A stretch of DNA of 41,568 nt, taken from positions 1 through 41,568 of the forward strand of contig NZ_JAKHSK010000039.1 of assembly GCF_023499215.1 (NCBI RefSeq). Reading direction: 5' to 3'. The position numbers were made by a program, and so were the translations under genes. Of this stretch, positions 32,541-41,480 are shown one piece after another. The stretch is from Zunongwangia pacifica (GTDB taxonomy: Bacteria > Bacteroidota > Bacteroidia > Flavobacteriales > Flavobacteriaceae). The notes beneath the pieces are model-generated. The model was not told the DNA's origin. It searched no databases and saw only the letters and a list, made by a program, of their open reading frames with translations. The number at the start of each line of letters is the position of its first letter. Within the stretch, counting starts at the first letter, position 1.

Positions 32541-33947
32541 TTAATTCCACTCAGTATGAAAAACACCTTCCTTATCATTACGCTCGTATTTATGCGCTCC
32601 AAAGAAATCTCTTTGTGCCTGGATAAGGTTGGTAGGCAAAATTTCACTTCTGTAAGAATCAAAATAAGATACCGTAGTACTAAATACCGAAGATGGGATA
32701 CCTTTGTCGATAAAGGTTTTTACCACCTTACGTGCTGCACCCTGCTTTTCTTCTAAAGCTTTACCTATAGTTTCGTCTAATAAAAGGTTAGGAAGCTCTG
32801 GAGATTTACTGTAAGCTTGTCTAAAATCTTCTAAACAGGCCGCTCTGATAATACAACCACCTCTCCAGATTTTAGCCACCTCTTCCAGATTTAAGCCGTA
32901 ATCATACTCTTTGGAAGCGATTGTTAACTGGGCTAATCCCTGAGCATAAATGGTAATCATACCAAAGTAGAACGCATCGGTTAATGCATCAAAAATCTCT
33001 TCTTCTGAAATTTCTGAAGCATCATTCCATTTTAATTTCTTTGAAGCCTCTACACGCTCTTCTTTATATTTTGAAATATCACGCATTTCTACCGCCGCGT
33101 TAATCGCCGGGATAGGCGCCTGAATATCCATGGCGTTCTGAGAGGTCCATTTACCGGTTCCTTTGGCTTTTGCCGCGTCAGAGATATAATTCAGTAAAAT
33201 ACCCTTTCCAGTAACTTCATCTTCTTTTTTAAGAATTTCAGAAGTAATTTCTACCAGAAAAGAGGCTAATTCTGAATTGTTCCATTTTTCAAATAATTGC
33301 TGAATTTTAGCATCTTCTACGCCGTATCCTCTTTTTAATAGATCATAAACCTCTGCAATAAGCTGCATGATGGCATATTCGATACCATTATGAACCATTT
33401 TTACATAGTTTCCGGCAGATCCTTTACCAAGATACGTTACACAGGGCTCATCGTTTACTTTTGCCGCTACCGCTTCAAAAATAGGGCGAAGTCTTTCGTA
33501 TGCTTCCGCATTTCCGCCAGGCATCATACTTGGGCCAAAACGCGCTCCTTTTTCACCACCAGAGATTCCCATTCCGAAGAAATGGATACCTTTTTCAGCA
33601 AGTTCATCTACACGACGATTGGTATCGGGGAAATACGAATTTCCCCCATCGACTAAAACATCTCCTTCTTCTAAATAAGGTAGTAACGAATTGATAGCCG
33701 AATCTACAGGTTTTCCTGCCGGAACCAGGAGCATAATCGCTCTTGGTTTACGAATTAATCCGCAAAATTCTTCTGCCGAGGTTGTTCCTTTTATCGTGTG
33801 TTCTTCTGAAGCTTCTTTTTCCAGAGAGGCCGCTTTTTCGGCATCTAAATCCAGTCCGGCTACAGAAAATTTATGGTCGGCCATATTTAGTAAAAGGTTT
33901 CTCCCCATTACTCCAAGACCAACAATTCCAAAATCGAATTCTTTCAT
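32541..33947 (-). CDS. gnd: 6-phosphogluconate dehydrogenase, decarboxylating
   Basis: A 468-residue oxidoreductase of the usual length that turns 6-phosphogluconate into ribulose 5-phosphate with NADP+ reduction. N-terminal GIVGLGVMGRNLLLNMADH (8-26) is the Rossmann domain, GISGGEKGARFGPSMMPGG (about 127-145) the substrate signature, and YLGKGSAGNYVKMVHNGIEY the catalytic Lys-Asn region. The C-terminal domain has IWRGGCIIRA and the FFGAHKYER tail. It lies between rpiB (30 bp) and zwf (23 bp). Confidence 0.96.
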   Translation of the reverse strand: MKEFDFGIVGLGVMGRNLLLNMADHKFSVAGLDLDAEKAASLEKEASEEHTIKGTTSAEEFCGLIRKPRAIMLLVPAGKPVDSAINSLLPYLEEGDVLVDGGNSYFPDTNRRVDELAEKGIHFFGMGISGGEKGARFGPSMMPGGNAEAYERLRPIFEAVAAKVNDEPCVTYLGKGSAGNYVKMVHNGIEYAIMQLIAEVYDLLKRGYGVEDAKIQQLFEKWNNSELASFLVEITSEILKKEDEVTGKGILLNYISDAAKAKGTGKWTSQNAMDIQAPIPAINAAVEMRDISKYKEERVEASKKLKWNDASEISEEEIFDALTDAFYFGMITIYAQGLAQLTIASKEYDYGLNLEEVAKIWRGGCIIRAACLEDFRQAYSKSPELPNLLLDETIGKALEEKQGAARKVVKTFIDKGIPSSVFSTTVSYFDSYRSEILPTNLIQAQRDFFGAHKYERNDKEGVFHTEWN

Positions 33948-33977
33948 GATTCAGTTTTAGGTTCTTAACTATTCTAT

Positions 33978-34433
33978 TTATTTAAAATTCTTTTTTTCTA
34001 TCTCTAAGACTTTATCCAACCGTCTTACAAAACGCTCGTCCTGCTGAAATTCGGCATTTAAAAAGGCCCAAATAATCTCCAGGATAAGTGAAGTCCCCAG
34101 CACTCTTCCGCCAACACAAATCATATTCATATCGTCATGTTCTACACCCTGATGTGCCGAATAGGTTTCTGAAATTAACGCCGCACGCACCCCGGGGAAT
34201 TTATTGGCAACGATAGAAACACCTACCCCACTACCACAAACGGCAATAGCTTTATCAACTTTATGTGCGCTTAAGGCTTTGGCTAAAGGAGTCACCACAT
34301 CTGGATAATCGTCGTCACTTTTATATTCGAAGGCACCAAAATCCTGTATCTCGAAATTTTTATTTTTTAAAAGTTCCAATAACTTTTCTTTCTGTTCTAA
34401 GCCGGCATGATCTGCAGCAATTCCGATTTTCAT
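33978..34433 (-). CDS. rpiB: Ribose-5-phosphate isomerase B
   Basis: A 151-residue LacAB/RpiB isomerase that interconverts ribose 5-phosphate and ribulose 5-phosphate. MKIGIAADHAG gives the nucleotide-like phosphate loop (D8, H9), AVCGSGVGVSIVANK the catalytic cysteine C66, and SAHQGVEHDDMNMICVGGRVLG the later signature. It starts the operon rpiB-gnd-zwf-pgl, so oxidative and isomerase steps of the pathway are expressed together. No clear promoter was found in the 170 bp between this gene and yeiH. Confidence 0.95.
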   Translation of the reverse strand: MKIGIAADHAGLEQKEKLLELLKNKNFEIQDFGAFEYKSDDDYPDVVTPLAKALSAHKVDKAIAVCGSGVGVSIVANKFPGVRAALISETYSAHQGVEHDDMNMICVGGRVLGTSLILEIIWAFLNAEFQQDERFVRRLDKVLEIEKKNFK

Positions 34434-34605
34434 GAAGTGAATCTTTTGGTTTTAATCATTTCGAATGCTAAAATTAACTAATTAAATCTGTTTGGAGGCA
34501 AGACAAAACCTTATAAAAATATTAAAACCTTTGAAATGGCGAAGTTATACCAGTATTTTAGAAAATTGTGCTACACAAAATATCGATTTTGGATGTTTTT
34601 GACCT

Positions 34606-35535
34606 TCAATTTATTAATTGCAGCACTCCGATTAAAGAAACGATACTGATAAAAATCCATATAAAAATGGCTAAAATCACCGGTTTAATGCCCACTTGCA
34701 TAAAACTTTTATAGTTTAACGTGCTTCCAATTAAAAATAATACGAGCGTTAAGCCCATTTTAGAGACCGAAACAATTTTTGGCGCCACAAATTCGATATT
34801 TGGGATATAGGTATTGGCCATGATCGCTAAAATAAAAAGACCAATAAAATATGGAATCTTAATCTTCTTCAGTTCAGTATGACTGCTTAAGGCAAACAAA
34901 ACAGATACCGGTAAAATCCATAGCGCCCGGGCTAATTTTACCGTAGTAGCAATTTCCAGCGCTTCATTTCCATAAACCTGCGCTGCACCGACAACCGAGC
35001 TGGTATCGTGAATGGCAATCGCACTCCAGATCCCAAATTGATGCTGACTCATATTAAAATAATGGCCTAAAACCGGAAATAGAAACAGTGCGAGGCTGTT
35101 TAAAAGAAAAACACTGCCAATAGCTATTGAAATTTGTTTAGCATCGGCTTTTATAATGGGAGAAATTGCCGCAATGGCACTACCCCCACAAATCGCGGTC
35201 CCCGAACTTATGAGTTTGGCGATTTTTTGATCGATTTTAAAAAGTTTACCAATCAGCATCCCCAATCCAATCGTTAAAGTAATGGATAAGATCGTAAAAA
35301 TAAATCCGTCTTTTCCTGCCGTTACTGCTTTGTCGATATTCATCCCGAAGCCAAGACCAATAACCGAGATTTTTAATAACCAGTTTATGCTTATTTGTGT
35401 TTTTTGCGGAAAGGGATTCTGAAAAAATTGCGCGAATACTATCCCTGCGGCCAAAGCGATAGGCGGATTTATCACCGGAAACAGACATGCCAGGCAAAGT
35501 ATTACAAATACAACTGAAGTAATTACAGGTTTCAT
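34606..35535 (-). CDS. YeiH-family putative sulfate exporter
   Basis: A 309-residue integral membrane protein with about ten helices. VIGLGFGMNIDKA (about 56-68), SSGTAICGGSAIAAISPII (about 108-126), WSAIAIHDTSSVVGAA and VSKMGLTLVLFLIGSTLNY are the conserved blocks of the Cons_hypoth698/YeiH family. E. coli YeiH is described as a putative sulfate exporter; the true substrate is not proved. A TTG extension to 35580 is less likely than the ATG at 35535. The LysR gene lies 74 bp upstream on the same strand and the space between carries promoter and dyads, so it is probably regulated by that LysR protein. Confidence 0.88.
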   Translation of the reverse strand: MKPVITSVVFVILCLACLFPVINPPIALAAGIVFAQFFQNPFPQKTQISINWLLKISVIGLGFGMNIDKAVTAGKDGFIFTILSITLTIGLGMLIGKLFKIDQKIAKLISSGTAICGGSAIAAISPIIKADAKQISIAIGSVFLLNSLALFLFPVLGHYFNMSQHQFGIWSAIAIHDTSSVVGAAQVYGNEALEIATTVKLARALWILPVSVLFALSSHTELKKIKIPYFIGLFILAIMANTYIPNIEFVAPKIVSVSKMGLTLVLFLIGSTLNYKSFMQVGIKPVILAIFIWIFISIVSLIGVLQLIN

Positions 35536-35553
35536 AAACTGAATATTATACTT

Positions 35554-35584
35554 CAAAAGTAGCTGCAGTCCTGCTCCCAATCAA
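35554..35584 (-). promoter_or_regulatory. Promoter of yeiH
   Basis: Minus strand: TTG (35584-35582), 20 nt, TACTTTTG (35561-35554), a match to TAnnTTTG. Transcription near 35547 would leave a leader of about 12 nt before the ATG at 35535. It overlaps the end of the dyad region. Confidence 0.5.
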
Positions 35585-35593
35585 ATGATAAAT

Positions 35594-35620
35594 AGTTATG
35601 CCATATAACTAAAAGTTATA
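35594..35620 (-). promoter_or_regulatory. LysR-type operator dyads ahead of yeiH
   Basis: Three hexamers alternate: AGTTAT (35594-35599), ATAACT (35605-35610), AGTTAT (35614-35619). The first two and last two each form a dyad with a T-N11-A pair (T596-A608 and T606-A618, numbered from 35000), the classic LysR box. They lie just upstream of the yeiH -33 element. The second dyad could also act as a hairpin at the lysR stop codon, but a T-run is missing. Confidence 0.55.
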
Positions 35621-36502
35621 ATGATGCTGAAGGAATTTTAAAAACACCGAATTTAATTTAGAATGATGTCCCTGTTGCTGAATAAAAAAGAAATCCCGCT
35701 TAATTTGCAGCTCTTCGATGTCCACAATATAAAAGTCACCGTGCTTTAGTTCTTTTAAAACCGTATTGATACTCAAAAAACTACCGCTATGTCCATTAGC
35801 CAGATACGATTTTATACTTTCTGAGCTTCCTAATTCTAATTCGATATTTAGTGCTTCAACTTTTAAGTTTTCATGCTGAAAGGCTTTTAGGATTACTTCG
35901 CGCGTACCAGATCCTTTTTCCCTTAATACAAGCGGAACATCCTGTAATGCTGAAATTGAGATCTGGTTTTTCTTAGCTAATGGATGGGATTTATCGACCA
36001 CCAGAACGATTTCATCTTCTAAAAAAGCTTGGTAAGCCAATTCTCGGTTCTTCGATTGGCCCTCGATAAATCCTAATTCTACCGAATTATTCATCACCGA
36101 TTTTTCTACTTTCTCGGTATTCATATTCAGTAAATGGATCTTAATTTTGGGGAATTTTTGATGAAATTTTGCCAGCACTTCTGGTAAAATATACTGAGCG
36201 ATGGTTGTACTGGCGGCAATTCTTAGGCTTCCTTCGTTTTTATCGATCAACGAATTCATATCAAACTCCGCTTTCTCATATTGCTGAAAAATAAGCTTGC
36301 TGTGCGAAAGCAGTAATTTCCCGGCTTCGGTAAGTGCGATGCTGTTTCCTTTACGCTTAAAGAGCTTTTGGTTAAAATGAGCCTCCATTTGCCGAATATG
36401 CCTGGTCACCGCTGGCTGTGTGATATGAAGATCTTCTGCCGCTTTAGAAAAACTAAGCCGCGACGCCACACTTTGAAAAACCTGTAATTTAAAATCGAAC
36501 AT
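35609..36502 (-). CDS. LysR-family regulator (YeiE/CysL-like)
   Basis: A 297-residue LTTR. The HTH is VFQSVASRLSFSKAAEDLHITQPAVTRHI with the recognition helix at ITQPAVTRHIRQME. The effector domain (about 85-290) follows and includes a LRIAASTTIAQYILPEVLAKF start. The frame continues upstream to TTG 36511; the ATG at 36502 is preferred. The gene is in tandem rather than divergent with yeiH, and the LysR-type dyads sit at its own 3' end. In many bacteria yeiE and yeiH genes are neighbours. Confidence 0.92.
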   Translation of the reverse strand: MFDFKLQVFQSVASRLSFSKAAEDLHITQPAVTRHIRQMEAHFNQKLFKRKGNSIALTEAGKLLLSHSKLIFQQYEKAEFDMNSLIDKNEGSLRIAASTTIAQYILPEVLAKFHQKFPKIKIHLLNMNTEKVEKSVMNNSVELGFIEGQSKNRELAYQAFLEDEIVLVVDKSHPLAKKNQISISALQDVPLVLREKGSGTREVILKAFQHENLKVEALNIELELGSSESIKSYLANGHSGSFLSINTVLKELKHGDFYIVDIEELQIKRDFFFIQQQGHHSKLNSVFLKFLQHHYNF

Positions 36503-36559
36503 TATAATCAAAAGTAATAATAAAGATCCAAAAATGAATTGGTTAGAAGAAGTTATTAC

Positions 36560-36593
36560 AAAAAAAGCTCCCGATTTTTACAATATCGAGAGC
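36560..36593 (-). terminator. Terminator after the M1 peptidase gene
   Basis: GCTCCCGAT (36567-36575) pairs with ATCGAGAGC (36585-36593) with one G-U pair; on the minus strand a T-run (A-tract at 36560-36566) follows. It lies 32 bp after the M1 gene. Confidence 0.75.
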
Positions 36594-36624
36594 AGTTTTA
36601 AAAAGCTTTAAAAACTGAGATTGG

Positions 36625-38499
36625 TTATTTTTTCCAGCTATTATTTTCTGGGGTGGCATCCATCCAGATGCCACCTTCAAGATCGATTGCTTTTACTTCT
36701 TTAGCTGTTTCAATTTGTATAGAAAAAGTATCTTCAGCATTCTTCCAGATTGTAGATTTTTGATGTATATTTTTTGTGCTTCCATCAGCGAAAGTCAGTT
36801 TTACATCAAAAGGTGCCGGCATTCCACCTACATTATTGACAACAATTTCAACCGAATTGTTATCCTGCTGTACACTTTCAATCTTAACATCGATATAATT
36901 CGGTTTAAAATACCAGCGATCCCAAAACCAGTTTAAATCTTTTCCGCTAAGATCATTAATACTGTAGAAGAAATCCCACGGAATTGGGTGTTTACCGTGC
37001 CAACGATCCATATAACCCTGTAAGGCTTTCTTAAAAAGATCGTCACCCAACATATCTTTTAAGGCCAGGTAACCAAGCGCTGCTTTTCCATAAGAATTGT
37101 TACGATACACCGGGCCGCTTAAAATATTAGACGGTGTAATAATAGGCACATCCTGTTCCATATTATCATCTGTGATCCAACGTTTTATCCTGAAGTTTTT
37201 AAAATCTTCAACCGCTTTTTCTTTGCCCAGATCTTCAATTCCTATTAAATGTTCTAAAGTGGTTGCCCACCCCTCGTCCATAAATCCGAATCTCGTTTCG
37301 TTGGTACCCATATAAAAAGGGAAATAGGTGTGCGCAATTTCATGCTCTGCCACAAAACGCGCCAGATCGGGATCTTCATGTGAATTATCGTTTACCATCA
37401 TTGGATATTCCATATCACCATGACCTCTTACCAGTGTAGATTTTGAATATGGATAGGGAATACCAGGATAGTGGTGTGAAAACCAGTTTAACGCATGATG
37501 GCCATAATTCACCATTTCATGAAAATCTTTAGATTCATCATCGTAGGCGGCCTGTACACTCACGCGACGATTGGCGGTAGAATCGACCACCACACTGGCG
37601 GCATCCCAATTATATTCATTACTCACTGCAATGGCGACATCTGTAATATTCTTAGCCTTCCACTTCCAGGTATTGGTTCCTGCTTTGGTAATTTCTTTTT
37701 CTGTAAGATCTTCTGGAGTAACGATACGTATTACTTCATCACTTTGCATGGATTTCTCCAGCTTTTTGGCGTATTTTTTCTGAAGTACTTCTTCTGCATT
37801 TAAAAGATCTCCCGTAGACCAGACGATAAAATCTTCAGGAACGCTTACATTAATTTCGTAATCATTAAAATCGTTATAGAACTCCTGCATTCCAAAAAAG
37901 GTCATGGTATCCCAGCCCATATAATCATCGTAAACCGCGACGCGAGGATAAAAATAAGCAAGGAAGAACGTATTTTCTAAAATAGCACCTTCCCTCCCAC
38001 TTTGTTTTGAAACCTCAAAATGCCAGTTAATACTAAGATGAACACTTTCACCGGGTTGAAGCGGCGTCTCCAGCTTAATCATTTTATTGGTGCCGTCATG
38101 TTTTGAATTCCATCCTTTTTTTATTCTGTTTTCTACATAAGAATCAATTTGGATTCCGTTGGTCATATAATCATCTGAAGCCATCCCTAAACGTGCTGCA
38201 CCGGGTTTATGATTATTCAGAATTAATTTAAAATTTAGGGAAGATAAGGTATTCGGACTATTATTGGTATAGGTAATTTCTTCGGAACCGGTTACCTGAC
38301 GATTGGGAGGATCCAGCTGAAGATTTATCTTGTATTTTGCCGAATTTTGCCAGTAATTTTTACCTGGTTTTCCGCTCTTACTTCGGGTTTCGTTCTCGTA
38401 TGCTTTTTTAACGTCCCTTGGAACATACAACTCCTGTGCAAAAGAAAAACTTCCCATAACAAGAGAAGCGACGCATGCGGTTATAAAGGATTTTCTCAT
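36625..38499 (-). CDS. Exported M1-family metallopeptidase
   Basis: A 624-residue aminopeptidase-type zinc enzyme. The signal peptide (1-22, ending FSFAQ) exports it. The N-terminal beta domain (about 55-230) is followed by the catalytic domain with the GxMEN-like motif GDMEYP (361-366), HEIAH (386-390) and E409 nineteen residues on, in FMDEGWATTLEHL. The C-terminal beta part ends in WMDATPENNSW and has no T9SS sorting domain, so it may stay periplasmic or on the membrane surface. It is the last minus-strand gene and is divergent from the FAD protein. Confidence 0.93.
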   Translation of the reverse strand: MRKSFITACVASLVMGSFSFAQELYVPRDVKKAYENETRSKSGKPGKNYWQNSAKYKINLQLDPPNRQVTGSEEITYTNNSPNTLSSLNFKLILNNHKPGAARLGMASDDYMTNGIQIDSYVENRIKKGWNSKHDGTNKMIKLETPLQPGESVHLSINWHFEVSKQSGREGAILENTFFLAYFYPRVAVYDDYMGWDTMTFFGMQEFYNDFNDYEINVSVPEDFIVWSTGDLLNAEEVLQKKYAKKLEKSMQSDEVIRIVTPEDLTEKEITKAGTNTWKWKAKNITDVAIAVSNEYNWDAASVVVDSTANRRVSVQAAYDDESKDFHEMVNYGHHALNWFSHHYPGIPYPYSKSTLVRGHGDMEYPMMVNDNSHEDPDLARFVAEHEIAHTYFPFYMGTNETRFGFMDEGWATTLEHLIGIEDLGKEKAVEDFKNFRIKRWITDDNMEQDVPIITPSNILSGPVYRNNSYGKAALGYLALKDMLGDDLFKKALQGYMDRWHGKHPIPWDFFYSINDLSGKDLNWFWDRWYFKPNYIDVKIESVQQDNNSVEIVVNNVGGMPAPFDVKLTFADGSTKNIHQKSTIWKNAEDTFSIQIETAKEVKAIDLEGGIWMDATPENNSWKK

Positions 38500-38844
38500 T
38501 GAATTTGGTTTATTATTGTCCTAAAATAAGTGATAGAAACTACATTTCCTTATGCTTTGCATGCTTTTCAATATTTAGTGTCTATTCTGTTGATTTATCG
38601 ATTTAGTCGCATCATTTCTAACAATAATTCAAAGTAAATTGTCTTTTATTTTGAAGCATGCCGAAAGCTACCAGGACGGAAAGCGAATAAAATCGAATTT
38701 GAAAAAGCTCCAGATTCGGTTTTAATTTATGAACTATCCATTCCCTGAAATAAACTTAAAAACATGCGATTCCTCTTAAATTAAGTTAATAATTTTACAG
38801 CTCTTTCCCGATTGATTACATTAGAAAAAAGCGGAAAAAAAGAA
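38500..38844. other. Divergent intergenic region
   Basis: The region between the M1 peptidase gene and the FAD-binding gene should hold two outward promoters. I cannot identify a clean TTG/TAnnTTTG pair on either strand, nor any repeat or RNA gene. Confidence 0.4.
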
Positions 38845-40362
38845 ATGAAGAAAATTGCCATTATTGGCGGTGGAGCCTGTGGATCTGCTGCTCTAATTGA
38901 GCTTATCATCCAAAGTATTAATGCCAGATTAGAGCAACAAATTTCGTTTGTGCTTATAGAGCGCAGTGAAAAAGCGGGATATGGATTAGCATTTGGATCT
39001 AAACAACGGACGCATATTTTAAATACACAGGCTGATCTTATGGGTATTTATGCCCATGAACCCACTCATTTTGCAGAATGGTTAAAAGAGCATGGCGGGA
39101 AATACCGAAGCGATGTAAAAAGCGAAAGCGACGAGGAAAATGCGTATACCAGCAGGTTGCTCTACGGTCATTATGTAGCAGAACAGTTACAGGAAACCAT
39201 CAAAAAGGCCGAGGAGAAGCATATTAAAGTAGAAAGAATTGAAGCGGAAGCTTTTAATATAAATCGATTAGAAAATGAAAAATTACGTATTCATTTAACC
39301 AATAATGATACAACTGAAGTAGACGAAGTATTGTTAGCGCCCGGCACACCAAAACCTAATACTTTTAAAGAGTTTAAAGATCATTTAAATTATATCGATT
39401 TTCCCTGGCCAACTAAGAGGCTACTGGAACGAACCGGCAAAAAAGATCACGTAGGAATTTTGGGAACCAGTTTAAGTGCCATCGATACGGTAATGAGTTT
39501 GGTAGATAACGGGCATACCGGAGAAATTACCATGTTCTCTCCAGATGGCATGCTCCCCAGAGTACAACCTGATGAAAACAACATTTTTGAACGCAAATAC
39601 CTAACACTTTCTAACATACATAAACTAAAGCGTGAACATGGTAAGCCTCCCAGGGCTAAAGAATTATTCCGGTTATTTATAAAAGATATCGAAGAAGCTG
39701 AAGGAAAACCTGTTGACTGGAAATCTTTAAACCGGGATGCTAAAGATCCGCTACCATTGTTAAAATACGACATCAGGATAGCTGAACAAGGTGGTGATGC
39801 TTTGCTGAATATGGCCTATGCGATGCGTTACGATACTTCAACGATATGGAGTTGGATGAGCTTACATGAACAAATTATTTTTACCAAATGGTTAGGCAGG
39901 CATTGGACTATTACACGACACGCTATTCCGCTTTATAACGCAAAAAGACTGGTCGAATTAATAAAAAAAGGGCAACTGGAAATCATACCACAGAATAACG
40001 ACGTTAGTTTCCTGAAGGATAAAAACTGTTTTAAAATTACTACGGGACAGGATGGGATTTTTGAAGTGGATCAACTGGTTAATGCTACGGGAAGCGCCAC
40101 GAAATTGGAAGAAATGAAAAATATTTTAATAGAAAATTTAGTAAAGAAACAATATTTAAAACCCCATCCTATTGGTGGCGCGGTGATCAATCCCCATACC
40201 ATGCAATGTATTTCAGAAAATGGAGGCAGCCATATTTATGCGGTTGGCCACTTAGTAAATGGAATGTTGATGGACGTAAATGCGGTTTGGTTTAATGTAA
40301 AAACCATTGCCCGGTTAGCCTCTGAGATAATCTTTAAAACCAGCGCTAATGGACACGTTTAA
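38845..40362 (+). CDS. FAD/NAD(P)-binding protein
   Basis: A 505-residue protein of the NAD_binding_9 type. The FAD-binding GxGxxG motif is at KIAIIGGGACGSAALIEL, followed by an acidic strand end (FVLIERSEKAGYGLAFG) and HILNTQADLMGIY. A central GTSLSAIDTVMSLVDNGHTG is a second dinucleotide-type motif and VNATGSATKLEEM precedes the final FAD contact HLVNGMLMDVNAVW. Related proteins are assumed to be flavin-dependent oxidoreductases; the substrate is not known. The frame can be extended to TTG 38812; the ATG at 38845 places the Rossmann fold near the start. It overlaps the transporter gene by 14 bp. Confidence 0.85.
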   Translation: MKKIAIIGGGACGSAALIELIIQSINARLEQQISFVLIERSEKAGYGLAFGSKQRTHILNTQADLMGIYAHEPTHFAEWLKEHGGKYRSDVKSESDEENAYTSRLLYGHYVAEQLQETIKKAEEKHIKVERIEAEAFNINRLENEKLRIHLTNNDTTEVDEVLLAPGTPKPNTFKEFKDHLNYIDFPWPTKRLLERTGKKDHVGILGTSLSAIDTVMSLVDNGHTGEITMFSPDGMLPRVQPDENNIFERKYLTLSNIHKLKREHGKPPRAKELFRLFIKDIEEAEGKPVDWKSLNRDAKDPLPLLKYDIRIAEQGGDALLNMAYAMRYDTSTIWSWMSLHEQIIFTKWLGRHWTITRHAIPLYNAKRLVELIKKGQLEIIPQNNDVSFLKDKNCFKITTGQDGIFEVDQLVNATGSATKLEEMKNILIENLVKKQYLKPHPIGGAVINPHTMQCISENGGSHIYAVGHLVNGMLMDVNAVWFNVKTIARLASEIIFKTSANGHV

Positions 40363-41263
40363 ATCGCTTTATCTAAGCTTGCTTCCCTATTTATGTTGTA
40401 TCCCCGTTGGTTATTTAATTAATAAAAAAAAGTGGATCCCAAAGTCGTGGATCCATAAACCGCTTTTGTTTGTTTTACTGCCTATTCTGGTGATCGATCA
40501 TGTTTTAGATGCCGGATTTTCGAATTTGGTAATTTTAGCGATCCTTTCTTTTTTAATGGCATTTTTAATGATATTCCCGGCAATGCTTGTCAATAAATCC
40601 ATCGACAGCTCCGGTGATATTAATATTCTAAAAAGTGGTTTTTCTTATTTTAATATAGCCTTCTTCGGAATACCAACCGTTAAATCTTTATTTGGTGACG
40701 AAGCGGTAACCACACTTATCTGTATTTATGTGGGAACGGCACTCTACGGAAATATTATTGGCTATATTCAGGTAGCAAAATCTAAATTTAGCACCAAACA
40801 GGCCATTTTAGAAGTCCTGAAGGTTCCTTTTATTTATGTGATTATCCTTGCCCTAATCTTAAAAGGCTTTAAAGTTGAAACTCCTGAAGCTGTAAAGCCG
40901 GTCGTTAATGTGATGGGAACCGTTGTTTCGGTAATGGGAATGCTCATTATCGGGATGAATTTAACCAATATTCATTTTAAATCTTTAAACTGGGGATATT
41001 ACGCAAAAGTACTGGGTGTAAGAGCCATTTCTGCAATTTTAATTACCGCTGTCTTAATGGGTTTAGAATATTGGCTTATAGATGGGTTGGATAAAGAGCA
41101 GCGCCAGGTGATGGCTTTAATTCCGCTTTTTCCCATTGCCGCAAACCTGGCCGTATTTTCTTCTTTCTTAAAATCCCAGGAAAAACAGGCGGCTCTACTT
41201 ATTGTGTTTTCCATGATCATTTCATTAATTCTGGTGCCTATCGGAGCATTAATTTTCGCTTAA
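40349..41263 (+). CDS. AEC-family transporter
   Basis: A 304-residue membrane protein with about ten helices in two halves of five, as in auxin efflux carrier / malate permease family members. NIAFFGIPTVKSLFGDEAV (about 101-119) and the family's conserved half-site after VNVMGTVVSVMGMLIIGMNL (about 186-205) are visible. It would export or import an organic acid or similar. Translation is probably coupled to the FAD-binding protein, since the start lies 14 bp inside that gene, suggesting that the oxidoreductase and transporter handle the same compound. Confidence 0.87.
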   Translation: MDTFKSLYLSLLPYLCCIPVGYLINKKKWIPKSWIHKPLLFVLLPILVIDHVLDAGFSNLVILAILSFLMAFLMIFPAMLVNKSIDSSGDINILKSGFSYFNIAFFGIPTVKSLFGDEAVTTLICIYVGTALYGNIIGYIQVAKSKFSTKQAILEVLKVPFIYVIILALILKGFKVETPEAVKPVVNVMGTVVSVMGMLIIGMNLTNIHFKSLNWGYYAKVLGVRAISAILITAVLMGLEYWLIDGLDKEQRQVMALIPLFPIAANLAVFSSFLKSQEKQAALLIVFSMIISLILVPIGALIFA

Positions 41264-41480
41264 ATAAAGGATGAGTTTTTTAGCGATAGAAGTATCCTAT
41301 TCCACGAAAATCAGTACCAGTAATCTTGTTGCTAAAGATTCAATAAAACCTTTCCAATTCCTATTTATAATATCGATTTATCAGGTGGAAATCCTCTTAA
41401 TGAGGGATTAAATAAATGTCAAAGTTTTTGCCAGAGCCAATGCAAATATTGAAATGATTTAAACTTTTTTTAAAAATAAA
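41264..41480. other. Intergenic region ahead of the IS end
   Basis: AT-rich stretch with no gene or repeat identified. Confidence 0.4.
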
